46,532 nt of DNA from an uncultured Ectothiorhodospiraceae bacterium (GCA_913056315.1 CAJXMZ010000004.1:1-46532), one strand, 5' to 3'. Numbered from the stretch's first letter, positions 7,424 through 16,621 are shown. Numbers and translations are program-made. Notes: a model not told the origin generated them from the letters alone.

Positions 7424-8758
7424 TTACACCCGGCCACGCAACATGGCGTTGTAAGCGGCGTGAATCATGCGCTCTTTCAAAAACCACGGAGCCCATTGGG
7501 GCTCGAATGGGTTGAGGAAGTCGAATGACGGTGTCATTTCTAGACTGAAATCAAACTCGACCAGCATTGCTTGGCCTTTTTCAGTGATCAGCGGGCAAGA
7601 GGTATAGCCATTCCAAGCGGCCGGAAATTCCACCCCTTGAATCGCGGCGACGAGGTTATCGGCTACTACGGGTGCTTGGGCCTTAACACTGGCGGCGGTC
7701 TTGCCTACCGGGGTGCCCACCACATCGCCCGCACCAAATACGTTGGAATAGCGGCGATGCTGCATGCTGTATTGGTCAACTTCTAACCAACCGGCAAAGT
7801 TACCCGACTGCCAGCTTAAATCGCCGTAGCGAATCATATCCGGGGCCGACATGGGTGGAACGACATGGATGAAATCGTAACTCAGCGTGCTAGGCCCCTC
7901 AGGGGTTGCAAAAGTGGCTTCCCGACGCTCAGCGTCAATGGCTTGCAACGGATGGTTGTAGTCGATCGCGATGTTGCGATCCTCAGGGAAGTATCGCTTT
8001 AAAAACGTATCAATGTCGGGCTGCGAGAATAGCCCCTCACCCGGTGGCAGGTAATGCAACTCAGAATTATTGCGAGTGCCTTTTTCGCTCAATAAATCTT
8101 CAACCAGCATGGTGATTTTGAGCGGTGCGCCAGCGCATTTGATCGGCCCAGGCGGGCGGGTAAAAAGTCCAACACCGCCGGTTTCGACAAACGCCTGCGC
8201 GGCCTGCCAAGTGCGGCTGGCATGATCGGGCGTGGCGTAGACACAGCCGACACCATTTTGCCCGATTAAGTCGGTGTCCATGCCCTCGATTTCATCGAAG
8301 TTGAGTTGCAGCCCGCTGGTGACCACTAAGTAGTCATAGTCAACGCGCTCGCCAGTGGCAATTTCGACTTGATTATTATCGGGGTGGAATGCAACGACAT
8401 CGTCCTGAATCCACTCGGTGCCGGCTGGCATGTAGCGGGTGTTTTGATCTTCAACATGGCTCGGTGACCAACTGCCGGTCGCCACGAGGGTCAGGCCAGG
8501 TTGATAGAGGTGGACTTTGCGGCTGTCAATTAACGAGATGCGCGCACCATCCAATTGCCGCGATAGCCGAGTGGCAATCGATAGCCCGGCTGCACCCGCC
8601 CCAACTACAACGATGTGGGCGTTCGTGGCAACCGCTTTAGCCGGCTGACTGGCCAGCAGTCCGGTGGCACCGATGCCACTGGCAGCGGAGCCTGCAGCGA
8701 GTGCTGAGCCGGCTAAAAAACGACGACGTGATGTGTCAGTGGGGTGTTTTGCACGCAT
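7424..8758 (-). CDS. sqr: Tat-exported sulfide:quinone oxidoreductase (type II-like, FAD)
   Basis: A 444-residue flavoprotein that would oxidise sulfide to persulfide/polysulfide and pass electrons to quinone. N-terminal SRRRFLAG (10-17) is a twin-arginine signal. The FAD-binding GAGAAG is at 53-58 and the second GAGD at 342-345. The redox cysteines in GPIKCAGAP (Cys208) and GYTSCPLIT (Cys388) match those of mitochondrial-type (type II) SQR; Cys172 lies in GVGCVYATPDH. Flavocytochrome c FccB is the main alternative, but no cytochrome partner is present. A strong GAGGAGGT precedes the ATG. It heads an operon with a small membrane protein and a SLAC1/TehA-type channel. A 13-bp palindrome lies about 80 bp upstream. 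Confidence 0.85.
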   Translation of the reverse strand: MRAKHPTDTSRRRFLAGSALAAGSAASGIGATGLLASQPAKAVATNAHIVVVGAGAAGLSIATRLSRQLDGARISLIDSRKVHLYQPGLTLVATGSWSPSHVEDQNTRYMPAGTEWIQDDVVAFHPDNNQVEIATGERVDYDYLVVTSGLQLNFDEIEGMDTDLIGQNGVGCVYATPDHASRTWQAAQAFVETGGVGLFTRPPGPIKCAGAPLKITMLVEDLLSEKGTRNNSELHYLPPGEGLFSQPDIDTFLKRYFPEDRNIAIDYNHPLQAIDAERREATFATPEGPSTLSYDFIHVVPPMSAPDMIRYGDLSWQSGNFAGWLEVDQYSMQHRRYSNVFGAGDVVGTPVGKTAASVKAQAPVVADNLVAAIQGVEFPAAWNGYTSCPLITEKGQAMLVEFDFSLEMTPSFDFLNPFEPQWAPWFLKERMIHAAYNAMLRGRV

Positions 8759-8835
8759 AACGTGACCTCCTCAATATCCTTGGGTCTTTCTTCCCTTATT
8801 TTGTTCAATTTCGCGTTCTCGCGGCGGTCAAGTCT

Positions 8836-8848
8836 GTGACTTAGTCAC
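8836..8848. promoter_or_regulatory. 13-bp palindrome upstream of sqr (possible operator)
   Basis: GTGAC-TTA-GTCAC is a perfect 5-3-5 palindrome about 80 bp before the sqr start codon. On the minus strand it is followed at once by TTGACC, a possible -35 element, though no good -10 is found at the right distance. The position suits a dimeric regulator of the sqr operon; the identity of the regulator is unknown. Confidence 0.35.
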
Positions 8849-8909
8849 CATAGGCTTTGCGGTCAGTCGGCGCGAGGGGCTTGGGAGGCAATTCAATCAA
8901 TGCGCTCGA

Positions 8910-10409
8910 TCAGGTCCCACAGAACGTCGTGGTCACAATCTGTTGCGGGTTGGGGGGCTGAGCCAGATGATCGACACCCTCTTGCGCGGTGTAGGGATGG
9001 GTTAAGACGCGGTTCAGTTGTTTGGCTGGGCCTAGGTCGCCTTGCCTGGCGGCATCGATTGCTAATTCAACTTGGTGGTTACGCGGAATATAGATCGGAT
9101 TGGCGGCGATCATTTGCGCTTGTCGTTGTGGCTCAGTGATTGCCGCGGCATTTAAGGCCTGGGTATAGGTTTCTAGCCAGTCCGACAGTGCGGGGTCTTG
9201 ATTAAACCATTGCAACAGTTGCTCGGCTTGAGCAGGCTCACCAGGTGATTGAGCGCCAAGTAAGCGAAAGCTGTTGGTGAAATCACATTGTTGCTTTTGC
9301 AGTAGGCTAAGCCAGTGCTCGGCGATTTCCATGCCAATTTGGCGGTGATTGGCGTCATTGGTGTAAAGGCCAAATTTGCGCAGCAAGGCCCATTCGTAGT
9401 GTTGGCGAAAGCGGTTGGGATAGTCATCGACAATCGCCTCAGCCGCATCGATCGCCTGGGTTGGGTCGTCATCGAGCAACGGCAAAAAGCATTCAGCAAG
9501 CCTTGTTAAGTTCCAATGACCGATGGCCGGTTGTTGGTCGTAGGCGTACCGCCCAGCGCGGTCGACGGCGCTATAGACTTGATCGCTACGAAAGACATCC
9601 ATCAATGCACAAGGCCCAAAGTCCAGCGTCTCGCCGGCAATCGACATATTGTCGGTATTGAGAACACCGTGGATAAAGCCAACGCGCATCCATTCGCTTA
9701 TAAGCGCGGCGGTCTGATCAACTAGGGCGATGAGCAATTCGCGATAGCGTTGGGGTGCTGGGCGGTTTTGCAGTGCGGGGAAATGCCAGTGAATCGCGAC
9801 ATCAGCTAACGTCTTGAGACCTTGCTGATCGCCGCGATGCGCAAAGTATTCAAAACTGCCAAAACGCAGGTGGCTGCGGGCAACGCGAACCAAAATAGCC
9901 CCGGGTTCAGGGCCAAATTCGCGCGCAATTGACTCGCCGGTGCCCAAAGCGGCGAGGGCTCGCGTGGTGGGTATACCCAGCGCATGCATTGCCTCGCTGA
10001 CCAGGTATTCGCGCAGGACGGGGCCAAGTGCGGCTAAGCCATCACCACGCCGGGAGAACACCGTCGGCCCTGAGCCTTTTAGCTGTAGGTCGCGCCAATC
10101 GCCATCGTCATGCGCCAATTGACCCAGAATCAGTGCACGGCCATCGCCTAATTGCGGCACGGGCATGCCAAATTGATGGCCGGCATAGGCCAGCGCAACC
10201 GGTTGAGTCTCAACGGGTAGGCGGCCTTGGGCCCATTGCTCGGCGTTGGTTTTGCCTTCAAGGGTAGTGGTGGGTACACCAAGGGCTTGGGCAAGGGCCG
10301 GGTTGGTCAATAACCAGTTTGGTTGACCGGGTTGTCTGGCCGCTTGCCGAGCATAAGCCTCGACGGGTAGGTCGGTGATGTAGCGGTTGATCATAGCGGG
10401 CATTGGCAT
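8910..10409 (-). CDS. selO: Protein adenylyltransferase SelO (YdiU family)
   Basis: A 499-residue member of the SelO/YdiU pseudokinase family, which transfers AMP from ATP to Ser/Thr/Tyr of target proteins, many of them redox enzymes. Visible: AYAGHQFGMPVPQLGDGRA (about 75-92), the nucleotide-contacting lysine in LQLKGSG (Lys111), NTDN (251-254) and DFG (263-265) for metal binding. Length is normal for the family. The C-terminus ends FCGT, with a Cys close to the end where eukaryotic SelO has selenocysteine and bacterial homologues Cys. It is transcribed away from the TAXI binding-protein gene and ends 151 bp upstream of sqr on the same strand. Confidence 0.93.
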   Translation of the reverse strand: MPMPAMINRYITDLPVEAYARQAARQPGQPNWLLTNPALAQALGVPTTTLEGKTNAEQWAQGRLPVETQPVALAYAGHQFGMPVPQLGDGRALILGQLAHDDGDWRDLQLKGSGPTVFSRRGDGLAALGPVLREYLVSEAMHALGIPTTRALAALGTGESIAREFGPEPGAILVRVARSHLRFGSFEYFAHRGDQQGLKTLADVAIHWHFPALQNRPAPQRYRELLIALVDQTAALISEWMRVGFIHGVLNTDNMSIAGETLDFGPCALMDVFRSDQVYSAVDRAGRYAYDQQPAIGHWNLTRLAECFLPLLDDDPTQAIDAAEAIVDDYPNRFRQHYEWALLRKFGLYTNDANHRQIGMEIAEHWLSLLQKQQCDFTNSFRLLGAQSPGEPAQAEQLLQWFNQDPALSDWLETYTQALNAAAITEPQRQAQMIAANPIYIPRNHQVELAIDAARQGDLGPAKQLNRVLTHPYTAQEGVDHLAQPPNPQQIVTTTFCGT

Positions 10410-10502
10410 CGATTTAGCCTAACCGATGGGCCGTTGATCTTGCGAGCACTGCCCCGGCTTTTTCTGCTGGCAACGACAACAGCAAGCGGGCAAACTGGTC
10501 AG

Positions 10503-10525
10503 GCCAATCGGTAACACCGATTGGC
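10503..10525. repeat. Perfect 10-bp inverted repeat upstream of the TAXI gene
   Basis: GCCAATCGGT (10503-10512) and ACCGATTGGC (10516-10525) are separated by only AAC. They lie between the divergent selO and TAXI binding-protein genes, 33 bp before the GTG start of the latter. No T-run follows on either strand, so it is not a standard terminator. It may be an operator for a dimeric regulator or a 5' untranslated hairpin. Confidence 0.55.
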
Positions 10526-10557
10526 TGTCGTGGAACAATTTGATTGAGGAGAGTGTT

Positions 10558-11538
10558 GTGAATAAACAAACAATTTTTAGCATTGCCGCCGCTGCTGGTC
10601 TGGGTATGGTCGCTGTTTCGGCTCAAGCTGATCGTAGTGAATGGCCGGACAGCTTTACTGTTGGAACGGCTAGCCAAGGCGGAACCTACTTCACTTACGG
10701 CTCGGGTTGGGCGAAGTTGGTGCCATGTGAACTGGGTGTACCAGGCGGCGGTGAAATCACCGGCGGGCCAAACCAGAACTTAGCGCTTGTTCATACCGGC
10801 GATGTGGCTTTTGGTATGACAACCATGGGCCCAGCAGCCGAGGCACTCGCAGGGGATAGTCCTGTTGCGCCGGGTATGCCTTTGGATCAGGCCTGTGCCA
10901 TGTTCCCAATGTATGAAACCCCGTTTTCGGTGACCGTGCTCTCAAGCTCTGGCATTGAGTCGATTGAGGACATTCCTGCTGGCGCTGCGGTGGGTTTTGG
11001 TCCAGCCGGCTCCACCTCGGATACTTACTTCCCACGCATGCTTGAGACGTTGGGTGTTGATTTTGATCGCCGTAACGGCGGTTGGAGTGATTTAGGCAGT
11101 CAGCTGCAGGATGGCTTGATCGATGTGATTGCCTTTGCTGCCGGCGTGCCTATCCCAGCGGTTAGCCAGCTTGAAGTGCAAACCGATATTAATATTATCG
11201 AGTTCACCGATGCCGAGCGTAGTCAGATTATGGAGGCCTTCCCGGTCGCCGAGTTTGATATCCCAGCGGATACCTATCAAACACTGAATTCGCCAGCACA
11301 AGCGGTGTCGATGTGGAACTTTTCAATCGCCCGCTGTGACCTGCCGCAGGACTTTGTCTACGAGGCCACTAAAGCGGTGATGGAAAACAACGATCGTATG
11401 GTTGAGATTCATCGCGCAGCGCGTTTCTCAGTGCCTGAGAACTACGATAAAAATACGGTGCTACCGTTTCATGCGGGTGCAGCGCAGTGGTTCGAAGAGA
11501 ACGGCTACGATATCGCTGACAACATGATTCACGACTAG
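10558..11538 (+). CDS. TAXI-family TRAP transporter solute-binding protein
   Basis: A 326-residue periplasmic binding protein. The start is GTG at 10558, with GAGGAG at 10546-10551 as Shine-Dalgarno; an in-frame TTG at 10540 lies upstream of that site and is rejected. The signal peptide (about 24 residues) ends VSAQA-DRSEW. Next comes FTVGTASQGGTYFTYGSGWA, the TAXI-type motif around the ligand site, and later GPAGSTSDTYFPRML. It captures a substrate, probably a carboxylate or amino acid, for the fused TRAP permease encoded next. A strong hairpin lies between the two genes and probably sets their expression ratio. The substrate cannot be read from sequence. Confidence 0.92.
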   Translation: MNKQTIFSIAAAAGLGMVAVSAQADRSEWPDSFTVGTASQGGTYFTYGSGWAKLVPCELGVPGGGEITGGPNQNLALVHTGDVAFGMTTMGPAAEALAGDSPVAPGMPLDQACAMFPMYETPFSVTVLSSSGIESIEDIPAGAAVGFGPAGSTSDTYFPRMLETLGVDFDRRNGGWSDLGSQLQDGLIDVIAFAAGVPIPAVSQLEVQTDINIIEFTDAERSQIMEAFPVAEFDIPADTYQTLNSPAQAVSMWNFSIARCDLPQDFVYEATKAVMENNDRMVEIHRAARFSVPENYDKNTVLPFHAGAAQWFEENGYDIADNMIHD

Positions 11539-11546
11539 CGTCTAGT

Positions 11547-11576
11547 GGCAGACGGCCGATGAGTCGGTCGTCTGCC
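11547..11576 (+). promoter_or_regulatory. Strong intercistronic hairpin between TRAP binding protein and permease
   Basis: GGCAGACGGCCGA (11547-11559) pairs with TCGGTCGTCTGCC (11564-11576): a 13-bp stem with one G-U pair and a TGAG loop. It starts 9 nt after the binding-protein stop and lacks a T-run. Such stems protect the upstream mRNA end or attenuate read-through, giving more binding protein than permease. An in-frame ATG at 11559 lies inside the stem, which argues against its use as the permease start. Confidence 0.6.
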
Positions 11577-11603
11577 GCGAGGCGAGCTATTTTCGGAGCG
11601 CTC

Positions 11604-13781
11604 ATGGCGGATGCAGCAAACGGTAAAGCGGATGATCAGCAGGGCTCAAACGGCCTGATTGAGGGCGTTGATGAAACCTTTATCGAGGGTAATCGACGGC
11701 TCTTTGCTGGTTGGGCCTGGTTCTTCGTTGCGCTGCTCACCGGCGGCTATGCCACATTCCATCTGTTCTCACTCAACGTCTATCCGCTTGAGACCTGGAG
11801 CTTTCGCATACTCCACATCGCTGGCGCGTTGGTGATTGGCTATATTCTGTACTCGGCCCGTGACTATGGCGATGATGAGGTTGGCGCGCCAGCACAGACC
11901 TGGGTGCAAGGGCTATCGTTGTTGCTTTTGCTGCCCGCGCTGTACGCGTTAGTGCAGTCGGCCCTGTTTTGGCAAACGTTTGCCTCGGGTCAGCGTTTAA
12001 TCGAGCCGGTTCGCGAGATTTGGCACTTTGGGGTGCCTTTGCTGGTCGCAACCGCCGGCGGCATTATTTTGTCTTGGGTTGATACCGGACGTCGCCACCA
12101 CATAACGGTTGCCGATGTGGTGTTGAGCGTTTGCGCCATTGCCGTGGCAAGCTACCTGGTGATTGTCTACGACACCCAGCTACGTATGAGCACTGGAACG
12201 CCGTTTGCCCCCATTGGTATTTCGTTAGCGGCCATGGCGGGAACGGCGCTGATTATGGAGCTCACCCGCCGAGTGACCGGACTAGCGCTGGTGATTATTT
12301 CAGGCATTTTTTTACTGTACGTATTTGCTGGCCCCTACCTTCCCGGTTTTTTGGGCTACCCCGGGTTATCCGCCAACCGATTCTTTAGTCAGGTCTATAC
12401 CGACGCCGGTATTCTTGGCCCGACCACGGCGGTGTCTTCGACGTACATCATTTTATTTATTGTCTTTGCCGCTTTTTTGCAGGCCTCTAAAGTGGGTGAT
12501 TACTTTGTTAACTTTGCCTTCGCAGCGGCGGGGCGCGCGCGCGGTGGGCCGGCTAAAGTGGCCATCTTTGCCTCTGGGTTAATGGGCATGATTAACGGCA
12601 CCAGTGCAGGCAATGTCGTCTCAACAGGCTCGTTGACCATTCCGTTAATGAAAAAAGTGGGTTATTCACGGCAGTCCTCTGGCGCGATTGAGGCCGCGGC
12701 ATCGACGGGCGGGCAGATTATGCCGCCGATTATGGGCGCGGGTGCGTTCATCATGGCTGAAATCACCGGTATTCCGTACACCGAGATTGCGTTGGCCGCG
12801 ATTATCCCGGCGGTGCTGTATTTTACTGCTGTCTACTTCATGGTCGATTTTGAGGCGGCCCAGCTGGGCATGCGCGGCATGCGTGATGACGAGTTGCCCG
12901 TACTGGCCAAGATGCTACGCCAAGCCTATTTGTTCATTCCGATTGTGATTTTGATTGCGGCATTGTTCATGGGCTATTCAGTCATTCGTGCGGGCACGTT
13001 GGCAACGCTGGCTGCCGTGGTTGTGAGTTGGCTAACGCCGCATGCAATGGGTCCAAGAGGAGTCGGGCGAGCGCTGCGATTGGGTGGTGAGATGTCCATC
13101 CAAATTATTGCCGTGTGTGCATGCGCGGGGATTATCGTGGGCGTCATATCGCTAACCGGGGTTGGTGGGCGGTTTTCTTCGCTGCTGTTGGGGTTGGCAG
13201 AGGCCAGTCAGCTGCTAGCGCTGGTCTTTGCGATGTTAATTTCGATTTTGTTGGGTATGGGTATGCCCACAACTGCTGCTTATGCCGTGGCCGCCTCGGT
13301 CGTCGCGCCAGGGCTTATTCGGTTGGGTATTGATCCGCTAACCGCCCATTTCTTTGTGTTTTACTTTGCCGTTGTCTCGGCGATTACCCCACCCGTTGCG
13401 CTGGCATCCTATGCAGCGGCTGGGATTTCTGGGGGCAATGCAATGAAAACCTCGGTCGCGTCCTTTCGCATTGGTATCGCTGCGTTCGTTGTGCCGTTTA
13501 TGTTCTTCTACTCCAGTGCCTTGCTTATGGAGGGCGAATGGCTAGCCGTTGTGCGGGCGGCCGGGACGGCCGTGGTTGGCGTTTATCTATTGGCCGCTGC
13601 GGTTCAGGGCTGGTTTATGGCGGGTAATGCGCGCTGGTTTGTGCGAATGGTCCTTTTGCTCGGCGCTCTGGCACTGATTCAAGGAAGCCTCTACACCGAT
13701 CTTATTGGTATTGGGATGGCTAGCGTTGCGCTTATTTTGCAGCGTTTCACAGCATTGCCGCCGCCGACTCAGTTAAAGTAG
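11604..13781 (+). CDS. Fused TRAP transporter permease (DctQM-type, TAXI partner)
   Basis: A 725-residue membrane protein combining the small 4-TM (DctQ-like, about residues 30-170) and large 12-TM (DctM-like) TRAP subunits, as is usual with TAXI binding proteins. Family features include SAGNVVSTGSLTIPLMKKVG, AASTGGQIMPPIMGAGAF and LLGMGMPTTAAYAVAA. It drives sodium- or proton-coupled uptake of the substrate bound by the upstream protein. ATG at 11604 is preferred: CGGAG lies at 11594-11598, while the earlier ATG at 11559 is buried in a hairpin and lacks a ribosome-binding site. The next gene, dsbB, starts 5 nt after the stop. Confidence 0.92.
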   Translation: MADAANGKADDQQGSNGLIEGVDETFIEGNRRLFAGWAWFFVALLTGGYATFHLFSLNVYPLETWSFRILHIAGALVIGYILYSARDYGDDEVGAPAQTWVQGLSLLLLLPALYALVQSALFWQTFASGQRLIEPVREIWHFGVPLLVATAGGIILSWVDTGRRHHITVADVVLSVCAIAVASYLVIVYDTQLRMSTGTPFAPIGISLAAMAGTALIMELTRRVTGLALVIISGIFLLYVFAGPYLPGFLGYPGLSANRFFSQVYTDAGILGPTTAVSSTYIILFIVFAAFLQASKVGDYFVNFAFAAAGRARGGPAKVAIFASGLMGMINGTSAGNVVSTGSLTIPLMKKVGYSRQSSGAIEAAASTGGQIMPPIMGAGAFIMAEITGIPYTEIALAAIIPAVLYFTAVYFMVDFEAAQLGMRGMRDDELPVLAKMLRQAYLFIPIVILIAALFMGYSVIRAGTLATLAAVVVSWLTPHAMGPRGVGRALRLGGEMSIQIIAVCACAGIIVGVISLTGVGGRFSSLLLGLAEASQLLALVFAMLISILLGMGMPTTAAYAVAASVVAPGLIRLGIDPLTAHFFVFYFAVVSAITPPVALASYAAAGISGGNAMKTSVASFRIGIAAFVVPFMFFYSSALLMEGEWLAVVRAAGTAVVGVYLLAAAVQGWFMAGNARWFVRMVLLLGALALIQGSLYTDLIGIGMASVALILQRFTALPPPTQLK

Positions 13782-13786
13782 CAGGC

Positions 13787-14290
13787 ATGGACGTTCGCGA
13801 TCGACTGGCCCGGTTCCCGGGTCGTATTAATTTTTTGGGCGCTTTACTGTGCTTTGGGCTGGTTGCGGTTGCCGTTGGCCTTGAGCACTGGCAGGGCTTA
13901 GAGCCATGTCCATTGTGTATTTTTCAGCGTATTGCTTTTGTGGCGATGGGCGTTGGCTTGCTAATCGGTACCTTGATGCCCGGCCTAGTCGCGATGGGCA
14001 CGGTGGCGTTGGGGGCAATCGCTGGGGTGGGTCTAGCGGCAAGGCATCTGTGGCTGCAATCGCTGCCGGCTGATCAAGTGCCCGCGTGTGGTCCAGGGTT
14101 GAGCTACTTAATGGATTCTTTGCCGCTGACTCGCGTGTTGACCCAAGTGCTTGCGGGTTCGGGCGAATGTGCGCAAGTCGACTATGTGCTTGGTTTGAGC
14201 ATTCCGCTATGGACGCTTGCTGCCTTTATTGTCATTGGCGGGGTCTTTATAGCGCTAAATTGGATGGTTCGGCAGCGCCGGTTGCGTTAA
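13787..14290 (+). CDS. dsbB: Disulfide bond formation protein DsbB
   Basis: A 167-residue inner-membrane protein with four hydrophobic segments. It has the two periplasmic cysteine pairs of DsbB: Cys41/Cys44 in EPCPLC and Cys101/Cys128 (ACGPGL and SGEC). It re-oxidises DsbA and passes electrons to quinone. It follows the TRAP permease by 5 nt, and its TAA overlaps the helicase ATG (TAATG), so all may share one transcript. A DsbG-like protein is encoded at 4.7-5.5 kb; no dsbA is in the window. Confidence 0.93.
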   Translation: MDVRDRLARFPGRINFLGALLCFGLVAVAVGLEHWQGLEPCPLCIFQRIAFVAMGVGLLIGTLMPGLVAMGTVALGAIAGVGLAARHLWLQSLPADQVPACGPGLSYLMDSLPLTRVLTQVLAGSGECAQVDYVLGLSIPLWTLAAFIVIGGVFIALNWMVRQRRLR

Positions 14291-16200
14291 TGGCATTAAC
14301 CGAGCAGGTCGTCGAGCGATTGGGGGTCGATGCGCCCATTGCCCAGCAATTACCCGGGTATGCGCCGCGTCCAGAGCAACAAGCGATGGCGCAAGCAGTT
14401 GCTCAGGCCATTGAGAACGAAGCCACCTTAGTGGTTGAGGCTGGCACCGGTACGGGTAAAACCCTCGCCTACTTGTTGCCCGCGCTGCTCTCTGGTCATC
14501 GGGTGATTGTCTCCACCGGCACGCGAACGCTGCAAGATCAGCTCTTTCACCGTGATTTACCCACCGCGCAGGCGGCCATTGGTCGCTCGATTCGGACCGC
14601 GTTATTAAAAGGCCGAGGCAACTATCTCTGCCTCTACCGTATGGAGCGAACCCTTGAATCGGGTCGGCTTGAAAGCGCCGCGATGGCGGATGATCTACAG
14701 CGTCTGCGCGCTTGGTCAGGGCGCACACAAACCGGTGATATGGCCGACGCGCCCGGTGGCGCACCGGATTCACGGCTGCTGCCGAGGGTGACCTCAACCG
14801 CGGATAATTGCTTGGGCCAAGACTGTCCGCTCTATGCCGAGTGTTTCTTAATGGAGGCGCGTCGCAAAGCGCAAGAGGCCGATGTCGTGGTGATTAATCA
14901 TCACTTGCTTATGGCGGATTGGGCGCTACGCGAGGGTGGCCATGGTGAGGTTCTGCCATCGGCCGATGTCTATGTTTTGGATGAGGCGCATCAGCTGCCG
15001 GATACCGCGGCTGGTTTTTTTGGCGTGAGTGTATCGAGCCGTCAACTCTACGATTTGGCGCGTGATACGCGGCTCGAGCAACAACGCGAGGCTGGGGATA
15101 GCGCTGAGCTTGTTGATGAGGCGGCACAATTAGAGCATGCGGTTGCTGAATTGCGTTTAGCGCTGGGTAACATGGGCCGCACGGCGTGGCCTGCGGGTGA
15201 TTCGACGCCTGCGCTCAGTGCGCAGACCCTGTTGGATGCGCTCGCTCGTCTGAGCGCCGTGCTGGCGCCGCAAAGCGTTCGCGGACGAGGGCTTGAGGCA
15301 TGCCATCGACGGGCCGAAAAATTGCATGGCGAATTGGCGCAGTTTTTATCGGATACCGGTGATACCGGTCAGGTCAGTTGGGTTGAAACGCGGGGTCAGG
15401 GTTTTGCACTGCGCCTGACGCCACTTGATGTTGCCGCGCATTTCTCGCATAGCCGTGAGCAGCACGGGCGTAGCTGGGTACTGACCTCGGCGACGCTGGC
15501 CATAAACGGCCAATTCGAGCACTTCTTACGCCGCCTTGGGTTAGATCAAGCGCAAACACTCGCGCTCGATAGCCCGTTTGATTTTGCTCAGAACACGTTA
15601 ATGTACTTACCGCCCGATTTGCCCGGCCCGAGTGCCCCGGGGTTTAACGATGCCTACCTAGAGGCGGTTGAGCCGGTTTTGCGGGCCAGTGGCGGTCGAG
15701 CGTTTATGCTGTTTACCAGTCATCGGGCGTTAACTGCAGCCACACACTGGTTGCGCGATCGGGGTTGGCCCGATCTGTTGGTCCAGGGCGAGGCGGCTCA
15801 ACAGCAATTGCTTAATCGCTTTCGCGATTCGGGACAGGCCGTGTTATTGGGTACGCAGTCATTTTGGGAAGGTGTGGATGTGCGCGGACCCGCTCTGTCT
15901 TGTGTGCTCATTGATCGATTGCCGTTTGCCTCACCCGCTGACCCTGTGTTGCAGGCCCGTGTGGAGTGGATGCGCAGCGAGGGGCGTAACCCGTTTGGTG
16001 AGTACCAACTGCCTGAGGCGGTAATCGGTTTACGCCAAGGCGTCGGGCGGCTCATTCGTGATGCCGCCGACCGTGGCGTGTTGGTGCTGGGCGATAATCG
16101 ATTGATGACCAAGGGCTACGGCAAGCATTTTCGCCAGAGCTTGCCGCCGATGCCACTGACACAAAACTTTGATGACGTGGCCGCGTTTCTAGCGCGTTAG
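14290..16200 (+). CDS. yoaA: ATP-dependent DNA helicase, YoaA/DinG family (Fe-S, XPD-like)
   Basis: A 636-residue superfamily 2 helicase. Walker A is in EAGTGTGKT (50-58), and the DEAH box at 231-234. Four cysteines for a 4Fe-4S cluster lie between them: Cys114, 174, 179 and 185. The C-terminal helicase motif includes [16 protein letters not shown] and a RQGVGRLIR arginine-finger region. These 5'-3' helicases unwind damaged replication forks. The ATG at 14290 overlaps the dsbB stop; a longer reading from 14086 would sit inside dsbB and is rejected. The length and lack of an exonuclease domain fit YoaA better than DinG. It overlaps the convergent ectC gene by 4 nt. Confidence 0.9.
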   Translation: MALTEQVVERLGVDAPIAQQLPGYAPRPEQQAMAQAVAQAIENEATLVVEAGTGTGKTLAYLLPALLSGHRVIVSTGTRTLQDQLFHRDLPTAQAAIGRSIRTALLKGRGNYLCLYRMERTLESGRLESAAMADDLQRLRAWSGRTQTGDMADAPGGAPDSRLLPRVTSTADNCLGQDCPLYAECFLMEARRKAQEADVVVINHHLLMADWALREGGHGEVLPSADVYVLDEAHQLPDTAAGFFGVSVSSRQLYDLARDTRLEQQREAGDSAELVDEAAQLEHAVAELRLALGNMGRTAWPAGDSTPALSAQTLLDALARLSAVLAPQSVRGRGLEACHRRAEKLHGELAQFLSDTGDTGQVSWVETRGQGFALRLTPLDVAAHFSHSREQHGRSWVLTSATLAINGQFEHFLRRLGLDQAQTLALDSPFDFAQNTLMYLPPDLPGPSAPGFNDAYLEAVEPVLRASGGRAFMLFTSHRALTAATHWLRDRGWPDLLVQGEAAQQQLLNRFRDSGQAVLLGTQSFWEGVDVRGPALSCVLIDRLPFASPADPVLQARVEWMRSEGRNPFGEYQLPEAVIGLRQGVGRLIRDAADRGVLVLGDNRLMTKGYGKHFRQSLPPMPLTQNFDDVAAFLAR

Positions 16201-16586
16201 TCTTCGACTAGCTCGTAAGAGCCGTCCGCATCATGGGTTTCGCGGCCGGTAACCGGCGGGTTAAAGGCGCAAATCAGACGCATGTCCTCGGTGCCACCGC
16301 GCAGCACATGGCGGTCATGCTGATCAAGTGCGTAGAGCACACCGTCGTGGATGTTATGCACCTCACCCGTGGCTAAATCTTCGACACTGCCATTGCCGGC
16401 AACGCAGTAAACCGCTTCAAGATGATTTTTGTACCACAGCGTCATTTCGGCACCGGCTGGGATAATGGTCTCGTGAAAAGAAAACCCCATGCCATCGCTT
16501 TTGAGCAGCAAGCGCCGACTGGTCCAAGCGGGACCTTCGACTTCGCGCTCAGAACCAATAATGTCTGTACGATCAACAATCTTCAT
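16197..16586 (-). CDS. ectC: L-ectoine synthase EctC
   Basis: A 129-residue cupin that cyclises N-gamma-acetyl-L-2,4-diaminobutyrate to the compatible solute ectoine. The start [19 protein letters not shown] and the cupin segments [15 protein letters not shown] and [11 protein letters not shown] are typical, as is the length (about 130). AGGA precedes the ATG by 8 nt. It lies 35 nt downstream of ectA on the same strand; the ectB gene that normally separates them is absent. Its end overlaps the convergent helicase gene. Its presence suggests growth at elevated salinity. Confidence 0.95.
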   Translation of the reverse strand: MKIVDRTDIIGSEREVEGPAWTSRRLLLKSDGMGFSFHETIIPAGAEMTLWYKNHLEAVYCVAGNGSVEDLATGEVHNIHDGVLYALDQHDRHVLRGGTEDMRLICAFNPPVTGRETHDADGSYELVED

Positions 16587-16621
16587 AACTTAATGTCCTG
16601 GTGGTTAGGGGTAAGCCGGCC

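Noticed and set aside
14086-14289. N-terminal extension of the YoaA-like helicase
   Set aside because: It lies entirely inside dsbB in another frame and the ATG at 14290 gives a normal N-terminus.
16587-16621. Remnant of ectB between ectA and ectC
   Set aside because: The gap is 35 bp and shows only leader sequence of ectC; no aminotransferase fragment is visible in any frame.
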